A stretch of DNA of 41,424 bases from Porphyromonas sp. HMSC065F10 (GCF_001808555.1 NZ_KV793806.1:8015-49438), one strand, 5' to 3'. Shown: positions 26,620 to 34,677, counted from the first letter of the stretch. Program-made: numbers and translations. The notes: generated by a model from the letters alone, not told the origin.

Positions 26620-27459
26620 GTGGAGGAAGATAAGAGAAATAGCAGGCAATGGATCTCGGCAGCCATTGCAGTGGGGGTGCACGTCCTCGCTGTGGGGCTG
26701 CTCTTCGTCGTCCTCATGCCTCCGATCAAGGTCCCGGATCTACCCGCCGGGATCTTAGTCTCCATAGGAAATATGGCAGAGGCTGAGGGGACCTACGATC
26801 CGCACGAGATCATCCCACCTGAGGAGGTGGACCCCGTGGAGCCGACACCCACACCGCCCGATGAGGACCTGCTGACGCAGGACCTGCCGGAGGCTCCGGA
26901 GGTGAAGCAGGTCAAGCGTGAGGAGCCTAAGAAGGAGCAGGTGAAGAAAAAGGACACCCGCGCGGAGCTGGAGAGGCAGCGCCAAGAGCGTCTCCGGGAA
27001 GAGCAGAAGAAGCGCGAGGCTGCTGAGGCTAAGCGCAAGGCCGATATCGCCGGTAGGGTGGCAGGAGCTCTGGGAAATGCTCAGAATGCATCCGGGTCGG
27101 GGACTACCCCGTCGGGCTCGACGACAGGGCACCAGGGCTCTCCCTCCGGTAATGTGACCGGTGGAGGTGCAGGCTCCGGAGTGGCAGGCTTTGGCGGCTG
27201 GTCTCTTGCCGGGCGTGATATTGTGGGCGGACTCAAGAGACCGGACTTCACAAAGAATGTGGAGGGCCGCATCGTCGTCACCATTACCGTCAATAGTAGT
27301 GGAAACGTCATCGCTGCCACGATCGCTCCCGGGACAACCATAGGCGACTACTCCATGCAGCAGAGTGCGATCAAGGCCGCCAAGGCCACTCGCTTCAGTC
27401 GCGCCGATCAGGTGAATAATCAGAGAGGAAAGATAACCTACAAGTACGAGCTCAACTGA
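26620..27459 (+). CDS. tonB: TonB family energy transducer
   Basis: Spans the periplasm and passes energy from ExbB/ExbD to outer-membrane TonB-dependent transporters. The N-terminal helix is WISAAIAVGVHVLAVGLLFVV. It is followed by a Pro/Glu-rich stretch (VDPVEPTPTPPDED), a long Lys/Glu/Arg-rich region (about residues 90-145), a Gly/Ser-rich linker and a C-terminal TonB domain with GRIVVTITVNSSGNVIAATI. The only in-frame start before the helix is GTG at 26620. An upstream ATG at 26601, with a good AGGAG spacing, opens a different frame of ten codons. The N-terminus may therefore be affected by a frame difference. Confidence 0.88.
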   Translation: MEEDKRNSRQWISAAIAVGVHVLAVGLLFVVLMPPIKVPDLPAGILVSIGNMAEAEGTYDPHEIIPPEEVDPVEPTPTPPDEDLLTQDLPEAPEVKQVKREEPKKEQVKKKDTRAELERQRQERLREEQKKREAAEAKRKADIAGRVAGALGNAQNASGSGTTPSGSTTGHQGSPSGNVTGGGAGSGVAGFGGWSLAGRDIVGGLKRPDFTKNVEGRIVVTITVNSSGNVIAATIAPGTTIGDYSMQQSAIKAAKATRFSRADQVNNQRGKITYKYELN

Positions 27460-27479
27460 GCTCTTTAGATCAAGAAAAT

Positions 27480-28055
27480 ATGTCTAAGACAGCTTATATT
27501 ATCCTGGCAGATGGATTTGAGGAGACAGAGGCGATGGGTGCCTGGGATGCTCTCCGCCGGGGAGGTGTGGAGGCGACCTTCGTCTCGATCAACGACACGA
27601 CCTCTGTAGAGGGCGCCCACGGGCTCCACTTTACTGCCGACCATACCATCGATGAGATCCGGAGGCAGCCCGCTGATGCCATCGCTCTACCCGGTGGAGC
27701 TACCGGTACAGAAAATCTCTATCAGAGCGACAAGGTGAGGGACCTGATCACCTCTCAGCTGAGAGATGGTCGATTGGTCGGTGCCATGTGTGCCGCTCCC
27801 TCTGTGCTTGGCCGAATGGGGCTCCTCCGCGGCAAGCGAGCCACGGCGTACCCCGGGTGGGAGAAGTACCTCGAGGGAGCAGAGGTCGTAGAGACTGAGG
27901 CGGTGGTGGACGGACAGATCATCACTGCGAGAGGTCCCCGCTACTGCTTCGCCTATGGTGTGGCGATCCTGTCACAGCTCGAGGGACGAGACAAAGCTGC
28001 TGAGGTGGCTCGAGGTCTGCTCTTGCATGAGCAGGTGGCGCCTCTTGATATATAA
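27480..28055 (+). CDS. DJ-1/PfpI family protein
   Basis: A 191-residue protein of the DJ-1 branch (YajL, PARK7-like). The acidic residue pair is in DGFEETEA (Glu14/Glu15), and the nucleophile-elbow cysteine Cys104 is in GAMCAAPSVLG. ALPGGATGTENL near residues 69-80 is also typical. Members have been reported to act as glyoxalase III, protein or nucleotide deglycase or chaperone; which applies here cannot be told from sequence. It follows tonB by 20 bases and precedes cysS by 17. Confidence 0.9.
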   Translation: MSKTAYIILADGFEETEAMGAWDALRRGGVEATFVSINDTTSVEGAHGLHFTADHTIDEIRRQPADAIALPGGATGTENLYQSDKVRDLITSQLRDGRLVGAMCAAPSVLGRMGLLRGKRATAYPGWEKYLEGAEVVETEAVVDGQIITARGPRYCFAYGVAILSQLEGRDKAAEVARGLLLHEQVAPLDI

Positions 28056-28072
28056 ATGTATGAGAAATTGAT

Positions 28073-29566
28073 ATGGAGATAAATAAAGAAGAGATAAGGA
28101 AGGGACTAAAGTTTTACAACACCGAGGACCGTAAGCTGGAGGACTTCAAGCCACTCCAGTCCCCGCATGTTGGTATGTACGTCTGCGGCCCCACGGTCTA
28201 TGGTGACGCCCACCTGGGCCATGCTCGGCCGGCCGTCACTTTTGACATCTTATTCAGGTACTTGTCGCACCTAGACTATAAGGTCCGCTATGTCCGCAAC
28301 ATCACCGATGTCGGGCACCTCGAGCACGACTCCGATGATGGTGAGGACAAGATTGCGAAGAAGGCGCGACTGGAGCAAATCGAGCCTATGGAGGTGGTGC
28401 AGCACTACTTGACTGCCTATCATCACAATATGGAGGCGCTCAATGTCCTCCCTCCCTCCATTGAGCCGATGGCGAGTGCCCACATCCAGGAGCAGATCGA
28501 GCTGACGCAGCAGATCTTGGATAATGGCTTTGCCTATGTCTCGGGCGGATCGGTCTACTTTGACGTAGAGAAGTACGATAAGAAGTACAATTATGGTCGC
28601 CTCTCAGGTCGCAACATCGAGGATATGCGGGCGAATACGAGGCAGCTTTCCGGTCAGGACGAGAAGCGCAATCCGCTTGACTTTGCCCTCTGGAAGGAGG
28701 CCTCTCCGGAGCATATCATGAAGTGGAAGAGTCCCTGGGGCATCGGCTTCCCCGGCTGGCACTGCGAGTGTACCGCTATGGGACGGAAGTATCTGGGGGA
28801 TCAATTTGACATCCACGGAGGCGGGCTGGACTTGGTCTTCCCCCACCACGAGTGCGAGATCGCTCAGGCGGTCGCCTCGATGGGGCATCCGATGGTCCAC
28901 TACTGGCTCCACAACAATCTCATCACCATCAATGGTCAAAAGATGGGCAAGAGCCTCGGTAACTTCATCACGCTTGATGAGGTCTTCAGTGGCAAGCACA
29001 AGCTCCTCGATCAGGCATATGATCCGATGACGGTTCGCTTCTTTGTCCTGATGGCTCACTACCGCAGTCAGCTTGATTTCAGCAATCAGGCGCTACAGGC
29101 TGCAGAGAAGGGACTGACCCGGCTCCACGAGGCTTACAAGGCGCTGGATACGCTGAAGCCATCCGCCACTCAGACCACTGAGGTAAGGGATTTCATCCAC
29201 GCCTCCTATGAGCACCTCAATGACGATCTCAATACCCCGCAGGTAGTTGCAGAGCTCTTTGATGCAGCTCGTGTGATCAACACCGCAAAGAATGGTGATC
29301 AGCCGCTCACTGAGGAGCAGATCAGCGATCTGCGTCAGCTCTTTGATACGTTCCTATACGGAGTGCTGGGTATGCGTGTGGCGAATGCAGGCCTGTCCTC
29401 TCAGCATCAGGAGGCCTTTGACGGCGCGATGGATCTCCTCCTGGACCTGCGTCAGCAAGCTAAGGACAGGAAGGACTGGACCGTCTCCGATGAGATCAGA
29501 GACCGCCTGACGGCACTCGGCTTTGTCGTCAAGGACACCAAGGATGGTGCTGAGTGGTCGATCTGA
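28073..29566 (+). CDS. cysS: Cysteinyl-tRNA synthetase
   Basis: Class I synthetase that charges tRNA-Cys. The first zinc-binding Cys and the HIGH-type motif appear in [27 protein letters not shown] and [10 protein letters not shown] carry the other zinc-binding residues. The KMSKS motif is present as KMGKSLGNF near residue 290. The C-terminal anticodon-binding part ends [24 protein letters not shown]. The length of 497 residues is typical. Its stop is 23 bases before the second palindrome array. Confidence 0.97.
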   Translation: MEINKEEIRKGLKFYNTEDRKLEDFKPLQSPHVGMYVCGPTVYGDAHLGHARPAVTFDILFRYLSHLDYKVRYVRNITDVGHLEHDSDDGEDKIAKKARLEQIEPMEVVQHYLTAYHHNMEALNVLPPSIEPMASAHIQEQIELTQQILDNGFAYVSGGSVYFDVEKYDKKYNYGRLSGRNIEDMRANTRQLSGQDEKRNPLDFALWKEASPEHIMKWKSPWGIGFPGWHCECTAMGRKYLGDQFDIHGGGLDLVFPHHECEIAQAVASMGHPMVHYWLHNNLITINGQKMGKSLGNFITLDEVFSGKHKLLDQAYDPMTVRFFVLMAHYRSQLDFSNQALQAAEKGLTRLHEAYKALDTLKPSATQTTEVRDFIHASYEHLNDDLNTPQVVAELFDAARVINTAKNGDQPLTEEQISDLRQLFDTFLYGVLGMRVANAGLSSQHQEAFDGAMDLLLDLRQQAKDRKDWTVSDEIRDRLTALGFVVKDTKDGAEWSI

Positions 29567-29589
29567 CAAGTTTTTTTCTGTCCCTCTCA

Positions 29590-29671
29590 CTAATACCGAT
29601 ATTAGAGAAATCTAATATCGGTATTAGTCTCGCCTAATATCGGTATTAGATATTCCTAATATCGGTAAAAG
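29590..29671. repeat. Array B: four 16-bp palindromes, 22-bp period
   Basis: Units start at 29590, 29612, 29634 and 29656, exactly 22 bp apart, and read CTAATACCGATATTAG, CTAATATCGGTATTAG, CTAATATCGGTATTAG and CTAATATCGGTAAAAG. The first is identical to unit 2 of array A, and the middle two are its reverse complement. The last has the same broken half-site (TAAAAG) as the first unit of array A. The 6-bp spacers (AGAAAT, TCTCGC, ATATTC) are unrelated. The array lies between cysS and tRNA-Arg and has the same architecture as the array at 11429-11510. Confidence 0.9.
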
Positions 29672-29700
29672 AAAATGCTCCCCTTAATGTGACTGGGATC

Positions 29701-29773
29701 CACGGTTCTGCGGAGGTGTCTCCGGGACTCCTGGTCGGAGACCGTGAGACAGGGGGTATGTGAGGGTTGTCTC
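29701..29773 (+). other. Chain of inverted repeats upstream of tRNA-Arg
   Basis: CACGGT (29701-29706) pairs with ACCGTG (29741-29746), with CTCCG (29720-29724) and CGGAG (29736-29740) nested inside. Directly after comes GAGACA (29746-29751), which pairs with TGTCTC (29768-29773). No reading frame or T-run accompanies them. They could fold in a cysS 3' transcript or represent a small RNA; function is unknown. Apart from the array, this fold, an operator-like palindrome and the tRNA promoter, I see nothing else in 29567-29856. Confidence 0.4.
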
Positions 29774-29807
29774 GATGGCGATTGCTCTGCATTTGGGGAT
29801 GAATTGG

Positions 29808-29821
29808 CTCGATATATCGAG
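29808..29821. promoter_or_regulatory. 14-bp perfect palindrome in tRNA-Arg promoter
   Basis: CTCGATATATCGAG is a perfect palindrome placed just before the -7 element (29831), inside the promoter spacer. That position suits a dimeric regulator operator. No matching regulator is present in the window. Confidence 0.45.
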
Positions 29822-29830
29822 AGAATTGTC

Positions 29831-29838
29831 TACCTTTG
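29831..29838 (+). promoter_or_regulatory. Promoter -7 element for tRNA-Arg
   Basis: TACCTTTG is an exact -7 box, ending 18 bases before the mature tRNA 5' end. A TTGG at 29804-29807 is near the -33 position. Confidence 0.65.
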
Positions 29839-29856
29839 CAACGTAGAGGGGGATTG

Positions 29857-29930
29857 GGCCCGGTAGCTCAGCTGAATAGAGTGTCAGATTCCGGATCTGA
29901 AGGTCATGGGTTTGAATCCCATCCGGGTCA
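29857..29930 (+). tRNA. tRNA-Arg (CCG anticodon)
   Basis: The gene folds into a full cloverleaf. The acceptor GGCCCGG pairs with CCGGGTC (one G-T pair), the D-stem GCTC with GAGT, and the anticodon stem TCAGA with TCTGA around loop TTCCGGA, giving anticodon CCG. The T-stem ATGGG pairs with CCCAT. The discriminator is A at 29930. CCA is not encoded. It reads CGG arginine codons. It has its own promoter and a hairpin downstream. Confidence 0.95.
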
Positions 29931-29951
29931 CTCGGTACATATGTGGTGAGG

Positions 29952-29978
29952 CGGGGTGTGTACGCCCTTTGTACCCCG
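29952..29978 (+). terminator. Hairpin after tRNA-Arg
   Basis: CGGGGT (29952-29957) pairs with ACCCCG (29973-29978) and is followed by AATTATTTT. It probably ends the tRNA transcript. Its loop also carries the -33 TTTG of the next promoter. Confidence 0.5.
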
Positions 29979-29997
29979 AATTATTTTGCTACATTTG
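29968..29997 (+). promoter_or_regulatory. Complete -33/-7 promoter for small membrane protein gene
   Basis: TTTG at 29968-29971 and TACATTTG at 29990-29997 are separated by 18 bases, close to the 19-21 bases usual between Bacteroidetes -33 and -7 boxes. The gene begins 35 bases after the -7 box. This is the best complete promoter in the window. Confidence 0.7.
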
Positions 29998-30031
29998 TGA
30001 CAGAACAATAAAAACCAAATAGATATCAATC

Positions 30032-30223
30032 ATGAATTTCCTGAAATACTTAGGCGTCCTCGTTATGCTCATCGGAGCCGGAGTACTGGTCTTCATCGGT
30101 GTTACCGGTGGTGCACAGGCTAATATAGGGCTATTCGTAGGTCTCGGTCTCATCCTTCTGGGCTATGTCCTCCATATTGTGCTGGACAAGAAAGCCTCCG
30201 AGCAGGAGCGTCTGCATAACTGA
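30032..30223 (+). CDS. Small two-helix membrane protein, function unknown
   Basis: A 63-residue protein with two predicted membrane helices (about residues 6-26 and 33-51), separated by a short Gly/Ala/Asn-containing turn, and a charged tail (DKKASEQERLHN). I recognise no characterised family, although short proteins of this layout are frequent in Bacteroidetes. It has its own good promoter and stands alone between the tRNA and nnr, so it is probably expressed as a single-gene transcript. After its stop, an imperfect hairpin is formed at 30250-30274 (GTAG.GCAGA with TCTGC.CTAC). Confidence 0.7.
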   Translation: MNFLKYLGVLVMLIGAGVLVFIGVTGGAQANIGLFVGLGLILLGYVLHIVLDKKASEQERLHN

Positions 30224-30311
30224 GCCATCCCTCTCCTCTCCCTCTTGACGTAGAGCAGAGGATTTCTGCCCTACAGATGATAGAGGATCGATATTTCTAA
30301 GAAAAAAGAGA

Positions 30312-30356
30312 AAGAGGAGCGGTGTATCCGGTGACACTGGGTGCGCCGCTCCTCTT
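30312..30356. terminator. 11-bp perfect inverted repeat upstream of nnr
   Basis: AAGAGGAGCGG (30312-30322) pairs perfectly with CCGCTCCTCTT (30346-30356) around a 23-base loop. On the plus strand no T-run follows. On the minus strand the stem runs into a T-rich stretch (complement of 30300-30311), so it would terminate leftward transcription best. It may also stabilise the 3' end of the small membrane protein mRNA. Confidence 0.45.
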
Positions 30357-30396
30357 CAGGTTATATCACATACCCATTATCCGGACTGAGCAGACT

Positions 30397-31944
30397 ATGC
30401 TTAAGATACTCAACGATCAGACCACTCAGCGACTACTGGCCAGTGCAATGGAGGGCGTAGGCGCCCTGGATGAGCATCAGCTGGCGGAGAGGCTTGCTGA
30501 CGCTTTTATGACTCAGCTACAGCGAGAGCTGAGGTCGAGGCAGCACTTGATCGTCTTTGCCGGTCCGAGTATGGCGGGAGCCGTGGCACTGCTCTCGGCA
30601 GTCACACTCAATATGCTGGGGCACACCACCGATGTCACCCTGCTCAATGACAGTAGCTCGGGGGTGCTGCCTGAGGTGGTCTCCTGGGCCAAGACCAGAG
30701 CCCTGGAGTCAGGACTGGTCTTGCGTGAGGTCAGTCGGGACTTTGTCCCGCCCAAGATGGATCAAAGGACGATCGTCATCGATGGGATCTGTGGCACGGA
30801 GCAGAGCGGTCGCTTTGTCGGTAGCCTTGCCAATGTCTGCCGGTTCATCAATAAGAAGCGCCCCTTTGTCATCTCCCTCGATATGCCATCCGGTCTCTGT
30901 GCTGAGGACAATAGGGACAATGACCCTGAGGCTGTCATCCACGCCAGTGTGACCTATGCCTTTCACTCTCCCAAGCTGGCTTTCTTCCTGAGAGAAAATG
31001 CGGCACTCGTGGGGGACTGGAAGGTCCTTAGTATCGGCTTGGATGACAGCTCCCTCACGAGCGATGTGAAGTACTACCTCCTTGAGGACGGAGATATGGA
31101 GGGAGCCTTCGGCTCTCGGAAGCGCTTCACCAATAAGTACGACTATGGTCGGACGCTCCTCATCGCCGGATCTAAGGGGATGATGGGCGCCTCGATCCTC
31201 GCTGCACGAGCTGCGATGCGTGCCGGGACGGGGCATCTGACCATTCATCTCCCTGCTGGAGCGGATACGATGATGCATCTCGCCGTACCTGAGGCGTTGG
31301 TCACCGAGGATCACTCTGCGGAGGGCTTCACCGGCACCAGCGAGGATCTCTCGCTCTATGATGCCATAGCCGTAGGACCCGGTCTCGGGCGGAGTGAGGC
31401 CACCGGTCGCGCCCTTATGGAGCTCATCGAAAGCAGTAACCGCCCTATGATCCTCGATGCGGATGCACTCTATCATCTCTCCAAGTGCCCTGAGAAGCTC
31501 AGTGCCCTTACTGCCGGATCGATACTTACTCCACACGCAGGGGAGTTTGATCGTCTCTTCGGTCCCTCTGAGACCGACTACGAGCGTCTGATGAAGGCAG
31601 TCGAGATGGCCTCTCGCTATGCATGCTATATTGTCCTCAAGGGAGCCTTTACCGCTACTTGTACGCCGCGGGGGCGTGTGATTATTAATTCGTCTGGCAA
31701 TCCGGGTCTGGCCACGGCAGGCACAGGAGATGTGCTTACGGGGATCATACTTGCGCTACTCGGCAAGGGCATCAAGCCCCTGCACGCCTGTGTGGAGTCG
31801 GTTTTTATCCATGGCTATGCAGCGGATCTCTATCGGAATGAGGCGTCTGAGGAGACGCTGACAGCCTCCGATGTGATCGACCGTATCCCGATGGTGTATA
31901 AGGGCTTCCAGGACTACTCTACGCCCTGGGACAAGACCCTCTGA
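30397..31944 (+). CDS. nnr: Bifunctional NAD(P)H-hydrate repair enzyme Nnr, degenerate epimerase half
   Basis: Repairs hydrated NADH and NADPH. The C-terminal dehydratase domain (about residues 240-515) is intact, with KYDYGRTLLIAGSKGMMGASILAARAAMRAGTG, LDADAL, LTPHAGEFDRLFG and NPGLATAGTGDVLTG. The N-terminal YjeF epimerase domain keeps VIDGICGT and SLDMPSGL. Its nucleotide loop, normally GPGNNGGDG, reads GPSMAGAVA at residues 56-64, so the Asn, Gly and Asp residues needed by the epimerase are gone. The ATG at 30397 is chosen over an in-frame GTG at 30322, which lies in a hairpin. Epimerase activity is doubtful. Confidence 0.9.
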   Translation: MLKILNDQTTQRLLASAMEGVGALDEHQLAERLADAFMTQLQRELRSRQHLIVFAGPSMAGAVALLSAVTLNMLGHTTDVTLLNDSSSGVLPEVVSWAKTRALESGLVLREVSRDFVPPKMDQRTIVIDGICGTEQSGRFVGSLANVCRFINKKRPFVISLDMPSGLCAEDNRDNDPEAVIHASVTYAFHSPKLAFFLRENAALVGDWKVLSIGLDDSSLTSDVKYYLLEDGDMEGAFGSRKRFTNKYDYGRTLLIAGSKGMMGASILAARAAMRAGTGHLTIHLPAGADTMMHLAVPEALVTEDHSAEGFTGTSEDLSLYDAIAVGPGLGRSEATGRALMELIESSNRPMILDADALYHLSKCPEKLSALTAGSILTPHAGEFDRLFGPSETDYERLMKAVEMASRYACYIVLKGAFTATCTPRGRVIINSSGNPGLATAGTGDVLTGIILALLGKGIKPLHACVESVFIHGYAADLYRNEASEETLTASDVIDRIPMVYKGFQDYSTPWDKTL

Positions 31945-31999
31945 TCCGGTGGAATTGATTAGGTAAGGAATAAGAATAGGCGACAACGATTTACCACTT

Positions 32000-32665
32000 A
32001 TGCGAATAGGAGACTCGGCTCTCATGCCACCGGTGACGATGTCACTGATATGTGTCAATGGAGTGATGCTGATCGCTCTCTGGCTCTGTCAGAGGGTGGG
32101 TATAGATCTCAATTTCTTCTTGGGGCTGCACTACTGGCAGGCTGGGAGCTTTAAGATCTATCAGTTTGTCTCCTATATGTTTATGCATGGTGGGTTCAGC
32201 CACTTCTTCTTCAATATGTTTGCGCTCTGGATGTTCGGTACTGTGATCGAGCGAACCTGGGGTGCGAAGAGGTACCTGATCTACTACTTTGTTTGTGGCT
32301 TGGGGGCGGCAGTAGTGCAGGAGATCGTCTGGGGTATCGGGATGTCACCTGAGACGCTGGCGTACTATGGGGACTACTTGATCACGGTGGGGGCGAGTGG
32401 AGCGATCTTTGGGATCCTCCTTGCCTTTGGGATGCTCTATCCCAATGCGCCTCTCTTCATCATGTTTATCCCTATCCCGATCAAGGCTAAGTGGATGGTC
32501 ATCGGCTACGGCATTATGGAGCTCTTTGCCGGCGTGTCGCAGACCGGAGACAATGTTGCCCACTTCGCCCACCTCGGCGGGATGATTTTTGGCTACCTGC
32601 TCATTATGTACTGGCGCAAGCGGGACAAGAAGCGGGTACGAGACGGGGTGCAGGAGTTTTTCTGA
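32000..32665 (+). CDS. Rhomboid family intramembrane serine protease
   Basis: Cleaves transmembrane substrates within the membrane. The 221-residue protein has six or so membrane helices. The catalytic Ser133 lies in VGASGAIFG, and His191 in the last core helix, within AHFAHLGG. HGGFSHFFFNMFALWMFGTVIE, with Asn72, is the other rhomboid signature. Substrates cannot be inferred. It begins 55 bases after nnr and ends 8 bases before the endonuclease/exonuclease-like gene, so these are probably co-transcribed. Confidence 0.93.
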   Translation: MRIGDSALMPPVTMSLICVNGVMLIALWLCQRVGIDLNFFLGLHYWQAGSFKIYQFVSYMFMHGGFSHFFFNMFALWMFGTVIERTWGAKRYLIYYFVCGLGAAVVQEIVWGIGMSPETLAYYGDYLITVGASGAIFGILLAFGMLYPNAPLFIMFIPIPIKAKWMVIGYGIMELFAGVSQTGDNVAHFAHLGGMIFGYLLIMYWRKRDKKRVRDGVQEFF

Positions 32666-32673
32666 TACTTCCT

Positions 32674-33789
32674 ATGGGAGACCGGAGGCATAGAGCAAGC
32701 CTGCTGAGCACCACCGGACGGATTGTCTGGACGGTGGTGATGGTGCTGGTATTTCTCCTCTATGGAGGAGCGATGCTCTCGCCCTCTATCTCACCGCTCA
32801 GGACTCAGATCCCCTCCTTCCTTAATCTCTCTTTCCCCTTTCTCCTCGTGGCAGTCCTCCTTCTCCTCGTAGCTGCGCTGGTGATGAGACTATGGAGGTC
32901 TGCCGTTGCTTGCGTGCTCTTACTGGTCTTGAGTGGAGGCTATATCCTTACCTTTTTCCCGCTCCACAGTACTTCACTGAGTGATGCGAGGGACCTGAGA
33001 GTCGTCTCGTACAATGTTGCCAATATGGCTCTTAAGGATGACGCTGGCATCCCGGCAGCTCTTCACATCCTTGAGCAATCGGGAGCCGATATCATCTGTC
33101 TGCAAGAGGGGGTCTCCCCGGAGCAGATAGGAGGATATGGTGAGGAGGGGAGGAGACTCCTGCAGCGCTATCCCCACCGTCGCTACTACTCCGATGATCG
33201 GCTGCTGCTCCTCAGCCGGTACGACATCATCGATGGCGGTATGATCGACTATAAGTCTTACACCAATGGCTCCGCATGGTACCTCCTTAGGATTGCACCG
33301 GACCGCTCCCTCCTCTTGGTCAATAACCATATGGAGAGCTATAGCCTCGCATCGGAGGAGAAGGCGACCTTCCGTGGCTACCTTACGAAGCCGAGCCTGG
33401 AGGAGATGAAGTCTCGCCTACTCGCTATCAAGCGGAGGCTTGGTCCGTCACTCAATGTGAGAGCCGGTGCGGCCAATGCTGTGCGAGATAAGGTGAGATC
33501 TCTGCAGCGAGACTTCGCACCTACATACACCATCATCTGTGGTGACTTTAATGATACGCCTATGTCCTACTGCTACTCTCGCATCAGGGATGACCGCAGC
33601 GACGCCTTTGTGGAGACCGGTAGGGGGATGGGGGTTTCATTTAATGAGCCACTGTATGCATTTAGAATAGATCACCTCTTTTACGACGGTCCACTGAAGG
33701 CTATGGCCGCAGAGATCCCGAGCCACAAGGAGTGCAGCGATCACAACCCGCTCTTAGTGGACTTCAAGACCCTCGATACAAACGAATAA
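32674..33789 (+). CDS. Membrane-anchored endonuclease/exonuclease/phosphatase family protein
   Basis: A 371-residue protein with about three N-terminal membrane helices (up to roughly residue 95) and a C-terminal DNase I-like domain. Its motifs are VVSYNVANM, DIICLQEG (metal-binding Glu), NNHMES, ICGDFNDTPMS (catalytic Asp and Asn), RIDHLFYD and CSDHNPLLVDF (catalytic Asp/His). The domain probably faces the periplasm and hydrolyses a phosphodiester or phosphomonoester of unknown kind. The frame is open back to 32491 inside the rhomboid gene, but the ATG at 32674 is just after the rhomboid stop and gives a normal N-terminus. Confidence 0.85.
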   Translation: MGDRRHRASLLSTTGRIVWTVVMVLVFLLYGGAMLSPSISPLRTQIPSFLNLSFPFLLVAVLLLLVAALVMRLWRSAVACVLLLVLSGGYILTFFPLHSTSLSDARDLRVVSYNVANMALKDDAGIPAALHILEQSGADIICLQEGVSPEQIGGYGEEGRRLLQRYPHRRYYSDDRLLLLSRYDIIDGGMIDYKSYTNGSAWYLLRIAPDRSLLLVNNHMESYSLASEEKATFRGYLTKPSLEEMKSRLLAIKRRLGPSLNVRAGAANAVRDKVRSLQRDFAPTYTIICGDFNDTPMSYCYSRIRDDRSDAFVETGRGMGVSFNEPLYAFRIDHLFYDGPLKAMAAEIPSHKECSDHNPLLVDFKTLDTNE

Positions 33790-33796
33790 GCTCCCT

Positions 33797-34672
33797 ATGT
33801 CTAGTAAAGTCAGATCTTTCCTTGCCCGCCTGATCACAGGAGTCCTCTACGTCTCGATCATTCTCTTTGGGATCCTAACGGACTCGGTCAATATGATGGC
33901 GGCTATTTTTGCCATCCTCACATCCTTTGCTACCTACGAGTATCAGACCATCACTCAGGTCAATAGGTACTTCCCGATCCTCAAGACGGTGCATGCGGTG
34001 ATGGCAGGCGTGCTCTTCTTCATTATATTCAACGTCATCTCGCAGGGCTACACCTACAAGCATCTACTGATAGCAGTGCTCCCGTACGTTGCCTACTACC
34101 TCTTCTACATCATCACGGAGCTCTTCCGGAGACGTCCCCATGCGATCGAGGAGATAGCGCACGCCTTCTTCTCGCACCTCTATACGACTGTGCCCTTTGG
34201 GGCGCTGATGCTGCTCTGCTATATGGCTCCGGAGGACACAGGGCAGTACCTGCTCAGCTTTGATCACACGTTTTGGTTGCTGCCGATATTTGTATTCATC
34301 TGGCTCAATGACTCCGGTGCTTATTGCGTCGGCAGTATGATCGGCAAGCATCAGATGGCACCGCACATCTCCCCTCACAAGACTGTGGAGGGATTGCTGG
34401 GCGGTATCGCCTTCACCCTCTTGGGAGCAGTGGCATTTTACTACTTCTTTCCGGCAGTGACCAGCTTGGTTAATTGGCTCATCCTCGCTGCCATTGTGGG
34501 CTTCTTTGCCACCTGTGGGGATCTCTTTGAGAGCCTGCTAAAGCGCTGCTATGATGTGAAGGACTCCGGGCATATCCTTCCCGGGCATGGAGGCATACTG
34601 GACCGCATCGATAGCACGATCCTTGCAGCACCCCCCGCATTCATCTTTATTATCCTCTTCGTCTACCTCTGA
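33797..34672 (+). CDS. cdsA: Phosphatidate cytidylyltransferase CdsA
   Basis: Makes CDP-diacylglycerol from phosphatidate and CTP, the branch point for phospholipid headgroups. The 291-residue protein is polytopic. The conserved C-terminal signature is present as KDSGHILPGHGGILDRIDSTI (near residues 254-274), with the metal-binding Asp residues; FVFIWLNDSGAYCVGSMIGKH and ISPHKTVEG precede it. Its stop is 5 bases from the end of the converging rimM gene, leaving no room for a separate terminator. Confidence 0.96.
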   Translation: MSSKVRSFLARLITGVLYVSIILFGILTDSVNMMAAIFAILTSFATYEYQTITQVNRYFPILKTVHAVMAGVLFFIIFNVISQGYTYKHLLIAVLPYVAYYLFYIITELFRRRPHAIEEIAHAFFSHLYTTVPFGALMLLCYMAPEDTGQYLLSFDHTFWLLPIFVFIWLNDSGAYCVGSMIGKHQMAPHISPHKTVEGLLGGIAFTLLGAVAFYYFFPAVTSLVNWLILAAIVGFFATCGDLFESLLKRCYDVKDSGHILPGHGGILDRIDSTILAAPPAFIFIILFVYL

Positions 34673-34677
34673 CAGAG

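Noticed and set aside
32491-32673. Upstream extension of the endonuclease/exonuclease/phosphatase gene into the rhomboid gene
   Set aside because: The extension is out-of-frame rhomboid coding sequence; ATG 32674 follows the rhomboid stop and precedes a membrane helix.
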